Assembly (NCBI GenBank): GCA_018697195.1
Contig: CM031879.1
Span: 27,352,839 to 27,416,838 of the forward strand
DNA: 64,000 bases
From: Certhia americana
Taxonomy: Eukaryota; Chordata; Aves; Passeriformes; Certhiidae
Direction: 5' to 3'
In this document: positions 26,801 to 40,318 of the stretch, one piece after another
Position numbering within the stretch: the stretch's first letter is position 1
Layout of the letters: every line of letters starts with the position of its first letter
Translations under genes and position numbers: made by a program
The notes under the pieces: model-generated
Databases searched by the model: none
Told to the model about the DNA's origin: nothing
The model's input: only the letters and a program-made list of their open reading frames with translations

Positions 26801-27546
26801 TGCTAAAGATCCTTGACAGCCCATTAGACAAAGGTAACTCTTGCCAGGTCCAGTGATTTTCTTCAAAAGTCTACCAGAGCTCAAAGCAAATTCCCAGACG
26901 TGTTCTGGCACTAAGACACAAACTTTTCTTCAGTTTTTTGAATCTACCAAAGCTACGCCAGTTCTAAAAGCTGCTCCTGGAGCTGAAGCAAAGTCTTGGC
27001 TTTCACATTTCTCACATCCACAACTGCATGAGAACAGGGTGACATTCTGTCTTTGGCAACTGGGAAGAATTTCGGCAGAGGGGAGGCGCACCGGACCCTC
27101 AGCAGCTGCTTCCCCAGGGAGTGTACCACAGCAGGCTGGGAGGCAGGGAGCTGTGCTTTAGGGGAAATGCAGATGTGGGACACTGAAGGGCTGGTGAGAG
27201 ATCATGTCCTCTGTGGTAACAGTTGGGGGTCCCAAAAAAGCTAAACTTCACCACCCACAAGCTCCAATTATTTCTAAACCAGAATTAATTAACATCAGCC
27301 CTAACTGATGGCTAATGTCAGACAAACAGTTGGTATTCTATTGATTGTAAGGAGAAAGCAACCAAAGAAAGTATGTAAGGGTCTGACTCTCAATATACGT
27401 TCCCTTTATAGAATGACCTAAATGGTGTAAACCATTCAGAAATTCACTCCTCATGACTGGATACAAGGCAAGACTAGATTAGTAAATTAAAAAAATAAAG
27501 CTTCTGGTCAGTGTATTTCTTGTATAGATTCCCTGCTGTATAAAGG
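20875..27546. other. non-coding stretch with CTG-rich patch
   Basis: An A-run at 20901-20915 is followed by a GC-richer, CTG/CAG-rich patch at about 20975-21275 open on the minus strand. Minus-strand frames of 141 codons (25910-26335) and 131 codons (26516-26911), and a 131-codon plus frame (22610-23005), have no recognisable domains. No repeat family, RNA gene or splice pattern is recognised. Confidence 0.5.
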
Positions 27547-27605
27547 AAAAAAAAACCAAACAAACAAAAAAAAACCACAAAAAAAAAAAAAAAAAAAAAA
27601 AAAAA
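27547..27605. repeat. A-rich tract with 27-base poly(A)
   Basis: A/C-interrupted adenines followed by an uninterrupted run of 27 A (27579-27605). No upstream retroposon body is recognised, so I treat it as simple sequence. Exact length is unreliable because homopolymers are error-prone. Confidence 0.9.
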
Positions 27606-30600
27606 GAAGCAGCATTTTTACAAGTATTCACCAGCTAAACATGCAAGCCCCCCAAAAGGCTTAACTGCTAGAATTCAAGAGCATTTAAATCCCTATGAAC
27701 TCATCAAATGAATCATAGCCCTAGGATAGATTTTGTTGCATGCATATGTTTAGAATGTAAAAAAATTAACCCTTGGGCTACTGTTGCTTTGGCAGGCAAA
27801 GGCATGCTATACATGAGGTGGGAGTATGAACATTTTCTGCTTGTTTATTACGGTAGTCAGAGTGTTAAAATGAAAACCACCAATTAAGAGCAGAACAATT
27901 ACTGTGTTATTTCATTTCGTAAAGAATGTGTTACTTGACACAGAAAGTTCAGATTACAGTGCATAGGATGTAGAAATTGAGAGAGAAGATCTGTACAATC
28001 AGGATTAGATGAAAGCTTGATGGGTTTCCCAACCCACGATTAACTAGCCTTATTAAAGACTGCCGTTTCCAAACCCTCAGGTGAACCACTGCTGTTTCCT
28101 TTCCACTTGGTTTTGTATTTTTCTACCAATGCATCAGCCTGCTCTGCTCTGCCCTCCTGCTGGGGCTGGTGGCCATCAGCTCAGGGCAGTACAGTGACCC
28201 CTTCTGCCTTCTCCACCTAAACTCCCTGCCACTGTTAGGCTGTAGTTCACAGGTCTACAGACCCTAATCTGACCCCAGATGATGGAGAGGGCACAATTCC
28301 TAATGGAAAATAATTTTAAAACCCTATCAAATACTATGGAGCAATTATTTTCTCTTTATCAAAATTGTCCTTGATAGAAAGAGAGCACACTGGGCAGCTG
28401 TCAGCATATCAGAGAGGAGAACCAAGACACAAAACACACATAACCCCAGATAGGCTTCTTACATTGCCTTAAGCATTTTACTTCATGGTTTTGAATTCTG
28501 TCCTTATTTTCTATAAATTGCTTCTTTGTATTTCCAGAGTCCCTAACCATATGTGAACCTTGTAGCTCCTGGATGCTCCATGTACACTGTCATGGGAACA
28601 CAGTCAGGGTTTTGTGTTCCTGTCCTCGTCCCTTCAGTTGAGGACTCAAAGATGATAGAGGCAGGATTATGAGCACCACAAGCTTGGCATACCAAAACAA
28701 TGTCAGATATAGATGTGAGGAGAACCAGGAGCTCACACCACATGTCCAACCACAGCTGTGCACTGAGAGCAGGTTTTTGGAACACATAGGAGATGATGGG
28801 AGCCCTCTCGCTCACATGAGCTGCCAAATTACCATCATGGGGAGAGACAAGGCAGTACCAGGGGGCCTTGGTCAACCTCTGCAAGAACTATGGCATTGCA
28901 TCTAATGGATTCTCCATCAGCAGTACCAGAACAGAGCCATAGACTTCACATGAGGCCATCTTCATCAGAATTGACAACGTGCTCCAGCTTTAGGCTGGAG
29001 AAACTGAGACTAGTCTGTCTCCAGAGGAGAGGCAAGAGCTTGCTTTGACCTGCAACTCCCATGGAATGGGTGTTGAAGGGAAGGACCTGGGGACCTCAAT
29101 GGTGTGCACAGCTCAGCAAGAGGGCTCTTGCCCTGAGATTTGTTTTGGCATCTGAGATCACCAGTGAAATCTGTTCTGTTACTAATCCTGAAAAATATCT
29201 ACCTGCATGTTTTGCAGCAGTCCTGGCTGTTTACCCCATTAAGAACATCTCAATAAATGCTTTAGGTTTCCTTGGTGGGGATGAGGGAGGCAGGCATGCA
29301 GGGGCCTTGTGACTTTTAGCTTAGCTACGAGTTCCCATCAGCTTGTCACCTGCTGCTCACTCCCCCTGACAAAAGGGAGAGGAACATCTTTCCTCCCTCA
29401 GTCGAGAAGTCCAGTCCCCTGATCTGTTATGAGTGCTCTGTGCTGCTGTGCACAGGCTCAGCAGTCACACTTTTCCAGGACAGGTAGGTTGGATTCTGCC
29501 ACAGCCAAAAGCTCAGAAGCTCCAAGGCATTCTCTGAGGGGTGCACCTGCAGACAGTTTCTGGCCAGCAGGGAAGCCTGGTCTCACTCTGGTTTGAAAGG
29601 AGGCTGGTAGTGGTAGGACCAGAACACAAACCTATAGCTGCACCCACAGCACTGCAGCCTCCTGGAGCTCTGGCAGTGGAGTGGAATCAGGCAATGTTGC
29701 TGAGCCCTCCAAGCAGAGCACCACTGTCCTCAGTCACTGCTGTGGTGTGATCCCACAGGGTCACCATCTGCTACCAAAAATGACTTTGGAAATCTTTTGC
29801 TACTGCTTCACATAAATTATCTGCCTTCTTCTTTCTCTATTTGAGGTTATTTGTACATCTGTTCAGTGCCTCCATTGTAAAAAGGTGGTATATGGGCAAC
29901 TCTAGCCCACTTCTCTTCCTGAGGAGAAATACAAACTATTGTTGGATTTTATCTGGAGATGTTTGTGCATTCATTCATTCACAGGTAGATTGTATGCAAA
30001 TATGTGTATGGATACACACACACACACACACACAGAGAATGTGTCTATACATGTGTGGGCATTATTCTCACACGTAAACAGAAAATACGCATGGATTTAT
30101 TAGGCATGAAATGCAGGTTTATATATCATCTATATAATATGAGTAAAACCAAATTTCTCTGATATCTTCTGAGTGCTGGGACTTGTAGAAAAGTAACCCC
30201 ATCCACTGAATGCATCATTTAGCATACCTCAGAAAGAGAGCTGCAGCACATCACCAAAAGAATCTGATTTGTGAAGCTGTCAGGTTTGTTGAGTTTTGAA
30301 ACTGTTGCTCACAGACATCTGCAGCCATGTCTCATAGAGCAGGAAGCACTGTTGTCTGACAATAGCTCTGTTTTCAATTTGGTACCTCCTTCTGCGTTTA
30401 CAACTCTGAGAAAAAAATGTCCATTATACTGGGAACAAGATTTTCACAATGGCTTTTGCCTTGTTCCATCTTGAATTCATAGGTGCCAGATTATAGATGT
30501 AGAGAGTGTTCTGTTTGAGACTATTGCTTTGAAGAACTGAATTATGTTGCTTTCTTCTCTTCAGAGTTTCAACTTTTTTCCCTGACTTAATGGTCTCTGA

Positions 30601-30802
30601 ATGTTGCAATGTTGATGATGTTGAGACCTTTTTTTTTTCAGCCATTAGCTCTTTGAAACATACTGTAAAGTAAGTAGTAGGAAAAATAAAACTGAAGCTC
30701 TTCTTTTTCCTCCAGCCTCCAGTTTTCATTACTTTCAGACTTTTCACTCAAATCCTTCTCATTTTCACTATCTGGTCTTTTCTTCTCAGACATAGGCTTA
30801 GG
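27606..30802. other. non-coding stretch, nothing supported
   Basis: Contains a short AC run (30014-30034) and GC-richer DNA at about 28.6-29.8 kb with several overlapping open frames of up to 113 codons. No frame shows a recognised domain and no repeat family is recognised. Confidence 0.5.
30014..30034. repeat. (AC)n microsatellite
   Basis: About ten AC units in a perfect run. Confidence 0.95.
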
Positions 30803-30861
30803 GAAAAGAAAGAAAGAAAGAAAGAAAAGAAAGAAAGAAAGAAAGAAAGAANNNNNNNNNN

Positions 30862-30908
<47 letters not shown>

Positions 30909-30925
30909 GAAAGAAAGAAAGAAAG
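30803..30925. repeat. (AAAG)n microsatellite containing assembly gap
   Basis: Nearly pure AAAG units with a few slips (AAAAG, AGAG). The tract is interrupted by ten N at 30852-30861. The same repeat continues on both sides of the gap, so the true length is unknown. Confidence 0.97.
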
Positions 30926-33900
30926 GTCTATTATATATTGCTATGTATTTTTTTAAATTATATAAGGCAAAATTGAGCTCACATCAATCTGTGTTCCACT
31001 TAGAAGAGTTAAATATTTTCTATATCACCTTTCTTGGTGACCTCTGCCAGACGGTCTAACAGAGCCAAAGCACTTTTCAATGACTGCTGTCTGTGCCATG
31101 GTCCATGGGCAGCAGCTCATCTAACTCAGATTCGTATGTCTAAAAATTAGGTTTCTAAATCAAAATTAATGACTCTTCCCTCCTCTTTTAATCAGTGGAG
31201 AGAAGAAAAAAGCTTTGCAGGGAAATGCATATGATTTAAATGCACATTTTGGAGTGAGATTAGTGACAGGTTTTATTCTTGTGGTCATTTCTGCCTAGCG
31301 AGGGCTGACAGATCACAGTGTTTCTCCACTGATGTGCAGCAGGGGCTGGTATAGGTCCTCTTTGCCTTCCTTTTCTTCCTCTTCATTAAAAATAGATTAG
31401 TACTTAAATAAAGGTCCACAGAGCCTTCTGTATACAATGGAAACTTGGTTTCATTAATTTCATGCATTGTTATTATAACACTGTCTAACCTTAAATGGCC
31501 TTTTAAGAAACTTCTCAAGTAATTTATCCTTTGCTTTATACTGATTTTATTAAACACCACCACTATAAGGGAAAACATGGGATTATATGCAAATCATTGA
31601 TATACAACTATCAAGGGAAAAGAAGACCTTTTGTTCTTTCCCACTATGTTTAAGATATAGCATGAGTATAATAATATTTTGTTTTGTTTTGTTTTGTTGA
31701 TATGTGTTGTTATCTTAATGGTATTTAAATGTGTTTGCAAAATATCCTGAGTGGATATGAATAGGCAGAGGTCTATTGATTCAGTGTTGCTTTGCAAAAT
31801 CATTTCTCCATTTGTATTTACCTGACTTAGCAACACGCTGTAATTTTTTAGAAAGAAAACAGAACTGTGGTATAAGGATAGGTCAAAATGAAAAGTTAGC
31901 AGTCTGCTGCAAAGGCAAATGGGACTATTTTTCTGTTTAACCACATTCCTCATTACAAAACATATCTGTAGACTTTGTGCTAGTAATTAAAAACGTCTGT
32001 TTTAGCATTTGATGTGTATTAGGCAAAGTTTCAAGTCATCCAGTCTTCAGCAGAAATGAATGTCCCCCACAACAAAAAACTCTTTGGATTCTGAGAGAGG
32101 AAAAGTGGAGAAGATTTAATTAGACATGCTTTTGTGTTGTCTTGTGAATAAAATAAAAAATCCTCCAACCCTTGTGCAGGAAGACATCGCTTTATAATTT
32201 TATATGATTGATGCTCATATACATTCGTGTTAGACAGCTATGTAGAAACTAGTAAGCACTGAATGCCAGGAACAGATCATGACACAGATTTGTCATAACA
32301 GTGCATGGATATGCTTCTGAGACAAATGTGTTAGTAATTTACAGCTCCAAGTCAGTTGGAGTTTGACTCCTGAGGTCTTTCCTGAGGATGGAATCCCATC
32401 TCTGGGAGATGTTTGCTTTATCTCAAGTTGCCTCTTGTCTTCTTATTTATATGTTTTAATTATTTTTTTTCTTTGATTTTTAACTGCCTCTGTTTCACAC
32501 CAACAGCCACTGACATTTCCATTTTTCAAAGTCTGTTTTAAAAGCGTGGCTGGGCCTGTCACTTCTCGGGGTAAGGAGAGCGATGTGCTTTTAGCAATCA
32601 GCAATAATACTCAAGCAGGAAACAAGATAGCTCTCCCAAATCATGGCCAATAGTCCATAGAAGGGAAAGGATGCTATGCGGAAAAGGACGGGTGGGGATC
32701 TATAAGATTATATGCTTTAAATCTTTTCTGTATACCTTGAAAAAAAGCACAATGAGGATAAGAGGTGCCTAATGACTGGGGCTGACAAAGTTCAGAGAAA
32801 ATGAAAAGAAAAATTGTAATGAACTAGACTACTCATTTGCTGTGTATCTTCAATATCTCCCTGAAGATGTATTCCACTCACTCGGTTGTATTTCTGAGGT
32901 AAACCAACATTATTTTAAACAGTGTGTGTGCAACAAACCACTGTTTACAGGAGCTTATGTCTAAGATTCCTTGTATAAAATGAACACAACTGCAAAATAA
33001 TTTGGAAGAAGCACTGTCTACATGCACATTCAACTATGCAATTAAGGGTTTGACACCTTACATATGCATCTTTGATCTTTTATCTTGATTTTTTGGCCTG
33101 TTACCACCAGACTCTTTCTTGAGAGTACTTCAAAGTTAGATGAAACTACGTTCCTCATGTTACCTTGCTTCCAATATAATGACTACTCGTTGTGGAACCA
33201 GGGACAATTATTCAACTCTTTGCTCAAACAGGAAGTGCATTTCTGCCAAACTGTGCACTTTAAACATATTAATATTCCTTACATGTTTGATCCTGTTCAG
33301 GGATAAATAAAAAGTTCAAACTACTATTGCACATGTCCTCTGGGAAAAGTCAAAGCAAGTTCAGCTTATACAGAAAAAATGTAATTTTAACATTGTGTAT
33401 TAACATACTCTGACTTTGCTGAAATGGAAATTATAGCTGCCCCATTCATTTAGGTCTGGGTAATGACAGGATCTTCTCTAATATTTAATAATAGTTCATA
33501 CCTGAGTTCTATATATCTCTATATGCAATATATTTCTTCAGATTATCCATTACTGAATATGTTTCATCTGATTATCCAATACTGCACTGAAGTACTGTTT
33601 CTCCAGAGCATATTTCTATTAGTCTTCTTACTGCCTAATTTGCACTACCTAGATCAGATTAGCACTAGTGAAGGGGCACAATTTAGTTTGAAAATATCCA
33701 TAAGCATTGTGCCTCAGACACTCTCCTAAAAGCCATATTCTTTCTGAGAATTCCTCTCCCCTTCAAAAACTATTTGAGTCAAATCATATTTCAAAAGCCA
33801 TTTTTAAACCCTTTGGATCATTGTCAGCTGCAGATGGAACATGCTGCTCAGGTACTCAATGTAGTTTCAGCAGCTGGCTTGTGGCCAGCAGCAGCCAATG

Positions 33901-35665
33901 ACATTGCATCTCTCCTGTTTCATCAGGTGTAAAACTGCAAGTGACAGCTCAGAAGAGCAGAACACGTTTAAACTCTGGACTTTTTGAGTTTGCAAGAAGT
34001 CTTCTAGGACAGTAAAGCACAGTCCTGAGGCAGAAGCTCTAGAGAACACATATTTTAGGAGAAAGTTTTTCCAAGTCAATAAACTATCAATATCTGAAGA
34101 AGCCTCTCTTGCATCCCTACTTCTTCATTTCTTGTTCCCTGCTTGAGATGTCAAGGACTAATAATACTCCCAACATATTTTGAATTAGACTAAAGTTTAG
34201 CATCTGCCTGCTCAGCTTGGTGAGGTGCAGGTAGTCCTGTGGATTTTGTCTGTGATTGCAAGCTGGCCTCAAATCCTTCATCAGTTGCACTGATCCATAG
34301 TGAAGTTGCTATATTGATGATAGTGTTCCATTGTCATGGTGAAAAAATCCTGGAATTTCCCTTGTTAGAGCTAAATCCACTAAAATATCTCTATTTGCGT
34401 CCCGAAGTAACAAGCGGGTTATAAAAAACAGCATAATACAAGAGTTTTGTGGTAGATAATGAGCATTTTGATAGCAATGGCAGGGAGAATGAAAGAGTCT
34501 AATTATAGTATGTGCAGGAAACGCATATTCTGAAGTGTGCTGTAGAAAGATGTGTGGGCAGGGAGCTATTTCAGCAGAGCCTTTGCAGTATGTTTTCCCA
34601 GTCAGAGGTCTCATGCTAGCTACTGAACACATGTAATAAAACACAGGAAATAATCAATCCAGAAATTCTGGATACTTAAAACCAGAAAATTATACCTTGG
34701 ATACATGTGATCCCAAGCTACAGTCCAGTTTCTGATCTGATTTGATGTACCTTGGACAAACATAGTTTGTATGCAGTCAAGTCTAGCTGTTACATTTGCT
34801 TGGGATTCATAGATAAGGCCAAAAAAAAGTGTCAGAGGGGAGCTTTTTGGGTGAATTTGCCTTTATGTAGCTCATCTACATAGTGATCAACTATTTCAAA
34901 GAAATCTGGCACCCCTTCTTCAAAGATAAGTCAACAAGCACTTCAGGAGCAACCCAGAGCCATGCTGTGGATGCAGAGAAGTTATGGGGAAGGATAGGGG
35001 CAAGCACTGATGAAACACAAGAATTATGTCAATGTATAACATGTTCTGGACTTTTGGAAGAATTGGATGTGGAAATAAAATTGTGTCAAGGCAGACCTCC
35101 CTAATGTAAACATCTCTTGCTCAGGAGAGTTGTACAGGTGCCACTCCCCTTGGCAACTCTTCAGAGATCTGGAGTATGGGATCTGCCTTCCATAGTCAAA
35201 GTGCTTTTGCATGCTCCTTGATCAGAACCTTGTAAAGCCAATGCCAGCCACCTGGTTCACAAAGATCAGCAATGGAGGGAATATATATCCATAGACATTG
35301 AAAAAGTCTGTGAATGGCTTCCCACCCACCATCTTCTGTGTGAGCACATCAGGAAAAGGGATGCAAGAGAGATGTGTCACACTAGCAGGTGACACACTAA
35401 ACCTCTCTGAGGCCAGAGCATCAGGTCAGATAAAGACCTGACCTATTGTTTTAATATGCCCATGGGGAAAAGACAAAAATTGGTGCTGTGAAACTGCTTT
35501 ACAGCTCCTAGCTTTCTGACTTTACTGTTCTAAAATTTCACAATGTAATTAAATTTCTGAGGAGGACATGATTGAAAACTAAAAGCCCCTTAAACTGAAG
35601 TAGACAAGAACTAAGAAAAGACAGCATTGAAACAGAATCTTGCTTCTTAAAGTATTTGGTATTAA

Positions 35666-35740
35666 AGAAAAAACAAACCCAAAACCCCCCCAAAAATCCA
35701 AACAAAACAAAAAAACCCCACCAACAAAAAAAAACCAAAA
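35666..35740. repeat. A/C-rich low-complexity tract
   Basis: Runs of A separated by short C-runs (AACAAACCC, AACCCCCCC, AACAAAAC). No fixed period. Confidence 0.85.
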
Positions 35741-37697
35741 CATGGCCTGACTTTGATTTATGTTTTACTACTTTATGTATGTATAACTTCTTTGTTTACG
35801 TATTCAGTTTTTTTCCTTAGAAGAGTCAGCATCAAAGTCATGCCTAGAGGACATGTATAAAATTTAAAACCAGGGCAGACAAGAATAAACAAAATCCATG
35901 TGTATCTGTGTCAGTCACTTGCAGAACACTCAGGAGATGCTGTCTGTAACTATTCTCTGAGAAGTGGAGTGGGATTTATCCAAAAAGTGCCTAAAGAATA
36001 TTACCCTTTATAGAGCATTTAGCAAATGGATATGCTCCAGTCCTTTCCAGCATGAGGCTGGCTGTTCTTGGGAACCTCAGCCCTTGCCTCTGAAGCATTC
36101 CTCTGGAAGTGCTCCTGGGAGAGAAGTAACAACAGCTACTTTGACTCCATTTCTGGCTGAAGCCTGTGTGCTGATCCATTTTGGCACTTCTGGAGGCAGA
36201 GCAGCCTTTGGAAGCCCTCACTGCACTGAGGAGAGCTCAAGGCCTGGCACCCCTCCAAGCTGGGTTATTCAAAATCAGTGTTGTTCCTTTTCTCCAGGTA
36301 GTGCTTTCACATGAGACGGGAAGAGGGGAGACAATTTCATGCCTGTGTTTTCAGATCAAAATATCTCCTTAAGGTAGATCTGCCCCAAAATGTTCCTTAC
36401 CAGTATGCCAGGAGTGCAATAGCCCAAAAAGGAATAAGGGATTTTGTGCAGATTGAAGTCTCTGAATCAGACCTGTTCAATTTATTTTGGATAGCTGTAT
36501 GAAAAGTTTACTCACAAAAAGTCTTTTGTATCTGTGCATAATGGCTTTCAACCTACATTTCCTTTGCCTTTTAGTCTAGAAACATTTAACTGTGTTCAGG
36601 GGTAATTATTCTTAAGTAAGTAATAAATAATCTGCAACTCATTGACCAAGAAATGAGTTCTGTTTAGTAGGGAAATTCTTAAAGAACTCTTGCAGTTACA
36701 AAGAAGAGGCTGTATTACGCTAAAAGAGGGGTAGAATATTGGTATGGCCTGTAAATTTGCCACGTAAAAACATGTACAGTCACTCCACAAACTCAGTTCA
36801 GAAAGTTACTGTTCTGCCATTGTCAGGCTTAATGCTGCATTTGGCTAGGTAAACTTTATGACACTGTAAATGCACTGAATTAATAGTGGTACAGTGGTGG
36901 TACCTCAGTATGACATCAGAGTAAAGGAGTCACATGGATTTAAGACCAGTTTTACCAGACAGAGCAAAGGTTCATCTGTAACAGTGTCCCATTTGTGATA
37001 ATTTCCTGCAGATGCTTAGAGAAGAGGTAATAAAACTCAGGAGTCTATGGTGATATTTTGTCCTAGTATATTACCATCTTTCAGCAGTCAACTAGTTGGT
37101 ACTTTCCCAGGAAGACAAGGTAGTTTTCTATTAACAGTTCTTCATATTTTTGACTTCCATGAAAGTATTTCATCACTTTTTGCACCTGTATACCTTAAAG
37201 TACTCAAAATCCAGACAATGGAGTCTTATACCATCCACTTTGAAGCTTGACTGTCAATGGAAGAATGATCATTTCTGTCTTGTGAAAATAACATTAGGAT
37301 ATAAAAAATACAAAAGTGATAAAGTATTTAAAATCTCAACATTATATTTGAGACATAATCCCAAATTATTTCCTAAAATACTTCCCTTGAATTGGAGCTG
37401 CCTTGTCTTTTTTTTTCCTCAATGAAGGAAAGAGTAACTTCTACATTCTTTAAATATGACGTGAAAAAAGTAGGTCTGGGCATTTTGATAACACATAGGA
37501 GGAACATTGGGAGGTGGAGCAGTAGGTCCTTGAATCCCTTCTTGCAGACGCTAAAGACTTGGCAATTCTTACATCTGATTGCCAACAACAAATGCATCCA
37601 GTTCTGGGAGTTCACATACTTTCTTAATGTCTCTGGTGAGATAAACACACTTCTGGTTATTTGTTCCTATAAATCCTAGTCTATTCTCATGGAAAAA

Positions 37698-37734
37698 GGG
37701 AGGGTGGGGTGCTGGTGGGGGAGTGGGAGTGGGG
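37698..37734 (+). other. G-quadruplex-type motif
   Basis: Six G-runs of three to five bases are separated by loops of 1, 1, 7, 3 and 3 bases, meeting the usual G3+N1-7 rule on the plus strand. No promoter or gene is recognised nearby, so any function is unknown. Confidence 0.75.
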
Positions 37735-39746
37735 CATGGAAACATCCTCCTCTAAGGTGCCAAATCAGGGGCACAAGGCCTAAGAATCTACACGGTGCTC
37801 CAGAATCCTCTAATTCCACTGCTACTATCCACACAGACATCTCAGAGGCTGACAGCTACATCAACAGCAGAAGTTATACAACTGTTTGGCTTCATATGTA
37901 TACTGTCCCAAAAAGCTAGTTGCTCCCTCCCCTGAAGCAAAACCAGCAGCTGGATGCCCAGACTAGGGTTACCTTCAGCAGAATCATAAACTGAATTTCA
38001 GATGACTCTGTGGAACATCACAATTATAGACACTTAGGACCTTTCAGCTTCATGACTTTCAGCTGAAAATCTCATCTGGATGATACGTTTTCTCCACAGA
38101 TGGCTATCTATTGATTACTTGATATCAGCTAATGGATATCTAAGTAAGGAAAGACAGGACACTCATGAAAGACTGCACATCAATTATTGTAAGTACACCA
38201 TTGTGATGGGAAGAACAGAAAAAGGCATCATCAAAAGAGTGTGAGGAAAGCAGACAATAAGAATACAGTGCAGATTTTCAGAGCAGATAAGCATAAATCA
38301 TTCAGTTCAATCAGATGTCTACAAGGAAAAACACTTGAGTAGCTGACTTGGATATGAATCAGCCCACAAAGCTGCTTTGTGCTGTTACTAATAGCAGTGC
38401 ATATCAAGTGCTACACAAGTACATGCTTTCTTGCTCTGGAAAGGTGAATAAAACTGCCAAATACTTTTATTTCCTTCTGACCCAAGTTGGGCAGGGGAAC
38501 ACATTTTAGGATTTGGAAGACTGATGCATTTTTACACTCTTTTTTCTTCTTCCCAATGTAAATGGAGGACAAACCTCCTCAGATCACAGAAACAAACTGC
38601 ATAAGGATGCAAAATAAAGAGAAAAAAATCCTGCATCCCACACAAAGAACAGAAGCAACTCTGTGTTAGTGTTAATTCCAGTGCTGGGATAACTTTGGTT
38701 CATTGGAGAAATTATCAACAGAGTCCAGTGATTGAAGGGGAATGTATTCCCCCTTCACCTACAAGGCCCAAGAGACAATTAAAACTTGGCTGCACATCAA
38801 GCAAGCTGTTGTGATATGCAGAAAGGAGCAGGAAGAAGATTTCAGTGTTATTCTTTAAGCTTTCCTTAGATATGCAGCTAAACAGACTTCAGGTTTAATA
38901 TGACAGTTTGCATCTATTGAAATAATACTAAAACAAGCAAATAAGAAAAAAATTAAAATACCTAGAGAAAAGTCCTGGTGACGGGGGAATGAGTAGTGAA
39001 GAATCTGTGCAGAACTCTTCCAGCAGAACACTATTAAAAAAGCAAATTCATTATTCCATGGCCAACAGAGGTCATTGGAATAGGTAGAAAGAAGTATGTC
39101 TAGGTTTCTTGAAAGTTATCCCATATGGAATAGATGATCTCAGGAATAGATGACCACAAGACCTCTGTCCAGTCGTGACTGATAGTAGAAGAGAAAAGTG
39201 ACAACAGTCAAAACTGGCATGGGGTTATTATACATGTTGTTACCAATACTACAATGCATTCTTACAGAAAAGAAAAACTTACTTTTTCCCTCAACTGTAA
39301 GAAACCAGGAGACAAAATATGCTAAATATGATATGATATGAGGATGAGCCAGTGGGGAGTACTGGTCTGGCTGAACATAGAGCTTTGGCTGGAGCTCAGG
39401 GAGAAAAAACGGGGCAGCAAGATCAAGGGAACTACAAGGATGCTGTGAAGTCATGCAAGGGGAAAACTGGAAGGGCCAAAGCCTGGCTAGAACTTAATCT
39501 GGTCACTGGGTTCTCGTAATCCAAGAGGAAATGATCAGGTATCTGCTATACTATTTAGATCCTCACAAGTCCATGGGTCTGGACTGGATGCACCCAAGGC
39601 TACTGAGGGATCTGACAGAAGAGCTCACCAGGCCACTTTCAATCATTCACCAGCAGTTCTGGTCAGTGGGAGAGGTGCTACATTACTGGAAGTTGGCAAA
39701 TGTGATGCCCATTTATAGGAAGGGTCAGAAGGAGGATCCAGGGAAC

Positions 39747-39752
39747 TACAGG
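39747..39752. repeat. target-site duplication, left copy (TACAGG)
   Basis: Six bases before the nested CR1. They are identical to 40313-40318 after its octamer tail. Confidence 0.7.
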
Positions 39753-40312
39753 AGCAGGGAGGTCATTCTTCCCCTGTACTCGGCACTGATGAGGCCACAC
39801 CTTGAGTATTGTGTCCAGTTCTGGCCACTCAGTTTGGGAAGGACATTGAGATGTTGGAACGTGTCCAGAAGAGGCAGTGAGGCTGGTGAGGGGCTGGGAA
39901 CACAAACCATATGAAGAAAGACTGAGGGAGCTGGGGTTGTTTAGCTTGGAGAGAAGGAGATTCAGAGGTGACCTTATCACTCTCTACAACTTCCTGGAGG
40001 GTGGTTGTAGTCAGCTGGGGGTTGGTCTCTTTCTGCAGGCAACAACAGACAGAATGAGATGACAGTCTTAAACTGTGTTAAGGGAAATATAGGTTGGATA
40101 TTAGGAAAAAGTTTTTTACGGAAAGAGTGATAAAGCACTGGAATGGCCTGCTCAGGGAGGTAGTGGAGTCACCATCCCTGGATGTGTTTAAAAAAAGACT
40201 GGAAGTGGCACTTGCTGCCATGGTCTAGTTGAGGTGTCAGAGGATGGGTTGGACTGGATGATCTTGAAGGTCTCTTCCAACCTAGAAATTCTGTGATTCT
40301 GTGATTATGTGA
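39753..40312 (+). mobile_element. CR1 LINE 3' end, nested insertion, 560 bp
   Basis: A 5'-truncated CR1 copy inserted in the RT frame of an older CR1. It contains the end of the CR1 coding region (residues like LIRPHLEYCVQFW are seen as LMRPHLEYCVQFW near 39785-39826), the 3' untranslated region, and the tail GGTTGGACTGGATGATC... ending in three octamer units (ATTCTGTG, ATTCTGTG, ATTATGTG). A 6-bp target duplication, TACAGG, flanks it (39747-39752 and 40313-40318). It lies in the same orientation as its host. Confidence 0.88.
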
Positions 40313-40318
40313 TACAGG
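40313..40318. repeat. target-site duplication, right copy (TACAGG)
   Basis: Matches 39747-39752. Removing the insert plus one copy rejoins the host CR1 reading frame. Confidence 0.7.

Larger units (their letters stand above)
30926..39344. other. non-coding stretch with minor structures
   Basis: Includes a short (TTTTG)n run at about 31676-31697, an A/C-rich low-complexity tract at about 35666-35740 and the G-rich motif at 37698-37734. Open frames reach 119 codons (31594-31953 minus) without any recognised domain. No exon or repeat family is recognised. Confidence 0.5.

Noticed and set aside
28120..28257. Signal-peptide-like hydrophobic run (SALLLGLVAISSGQ) in one plus frame.
   Set aside because: No ATG in that frame at the right place, a short frame ending at a stop, and no recognisable mature peptide.
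34883..35104. 73-codon frame resembling a structured protein segment.
   Set aside because: No family match, no splice sites and no continuing similarity; a chance frame is the simpler reading.
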